From assembly GCA_028718065.1 (NCBI GenBank), contig JAQUMP010000199.1, positions 1 to 6,578 of the forward strand: a DNA stretch of 6,578 nt, read 5' to 3'. This DNA comes from Chitinivibrionales bacterium. GTDB taxonomy: Bacteria; Fibrobacterota; Chitinivibrionia; Chitinivibrionales; FEN-1185. Every line of letters starts with the position of its first letter. The first letter of the stretch is position 1. The notes beneath the pieces were generated by a model. The model ran no database searches. It had not been told where the DNA came from and saw only the letters and a program-made list of their open reading frames with translations. Shown piece by piece: positions 6,463-6,578 of this stretch. A program made the position numbers and the translations under genes.

Positions 6463-6578
6463 TTATATTTCTATCTCCGTTTTAATAAATTCTTCATAGT
6501 CCTCGTAGGTTTGTTTTTTGGTCCCCAGGGCGCGCAGTATAAACCCTGCGGTCACGCCGCCCGCAAGCGCCAGGACAA
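6463..6578 (-). CDS. C-terminal end of an unidentified small membrane protein (5' end outside window)
   Basis: Reading the minus strand from base 6576, 37 codons are open down to a TAA at 6463-6465. The visible residues start VLALAGGVTAGFILRALG, a likely single membrane segment, followed by a charged tail, KKQTYEDYEEFIKTEIEI. Positive residues (TKK) directly after the hydrophobic stretch suggest that the acidic tail is cytoplasmic. I do not recognise the family; small single-pass membrane proteins with such a layout are common and often uncharacterised. It is convergent with permease 2, leaving only 9 nt between the two stops. The call rests on the open frame, the hydrophobic pattern and the absence of any plus-strand gene here, so a chance frame cannot be fully excluded. 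Confidence 0.6.
   Translation of the reverse strand, partial: VLALAGGVTAGFILRALGTKKQTYEDYEEFIKTEIEI

Overview
This window most likely comes from a Gram-negative (two-membrane) bacterium. The main evidence is an outer-membrane TolC-type channel encoded together with a periplasmic adaptor and inner-membrane ABC transporter parts. The transporter genes are G+C-rich (about 53-68% in lines I counted by hand), and I cannot assign a phylum from the sequence alone.

Layout. (1) Positions 2-451, plus strand: the C-terminal end of a Fic-family protein whose start and catalytic Fic core lie before the window. It is about 50% G+C by hand count. (2) Positions 452-596: an AT-rich gap with a tandem 11-bp direct repeat and a plausible promoter for the genes downstream. 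(3) Positions 597-6453: a co-directional MacA-MacB-TolC-like export operon. Its order is outer-membrane channel, lipoprotein-like adaptor, stand-alone ABC ATPase, permease 1, permease 2. The first four genes are tightly packed, with two ATGA overlaps and one 2-nt gap. Permease 2 is separated by a 136-nt gap that holds a T-rich tract and a large imperfect hairpin. (4) Positions 6463-6578, minus strand: the C-terminal end of a small convergent gene with one apparent membrane segment, 9 nt from the end of permease 2.

How the genes work together. The ATPase should power a permease pair of the MacB type, acting by mechanotransmission (four membrane segments and a large periplasmic domain each). 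The adaptor should link the permeases to the TolC-like channel, giving one route from periplasm to outside. The arrangement differs from E. coli MacB in two ways: the ATPase is a separate protein, and two diverged permease paralogues share it, which suggests a heterodimer. The substrate cannot be deduced. No regulator gene lies in the window. I found no RNA genes, CRISPR array or insertion sequence. The transporter is a recognisable family; the less expected elements are the paired permeases, the hairpin between them and the direct repeat before the operon.
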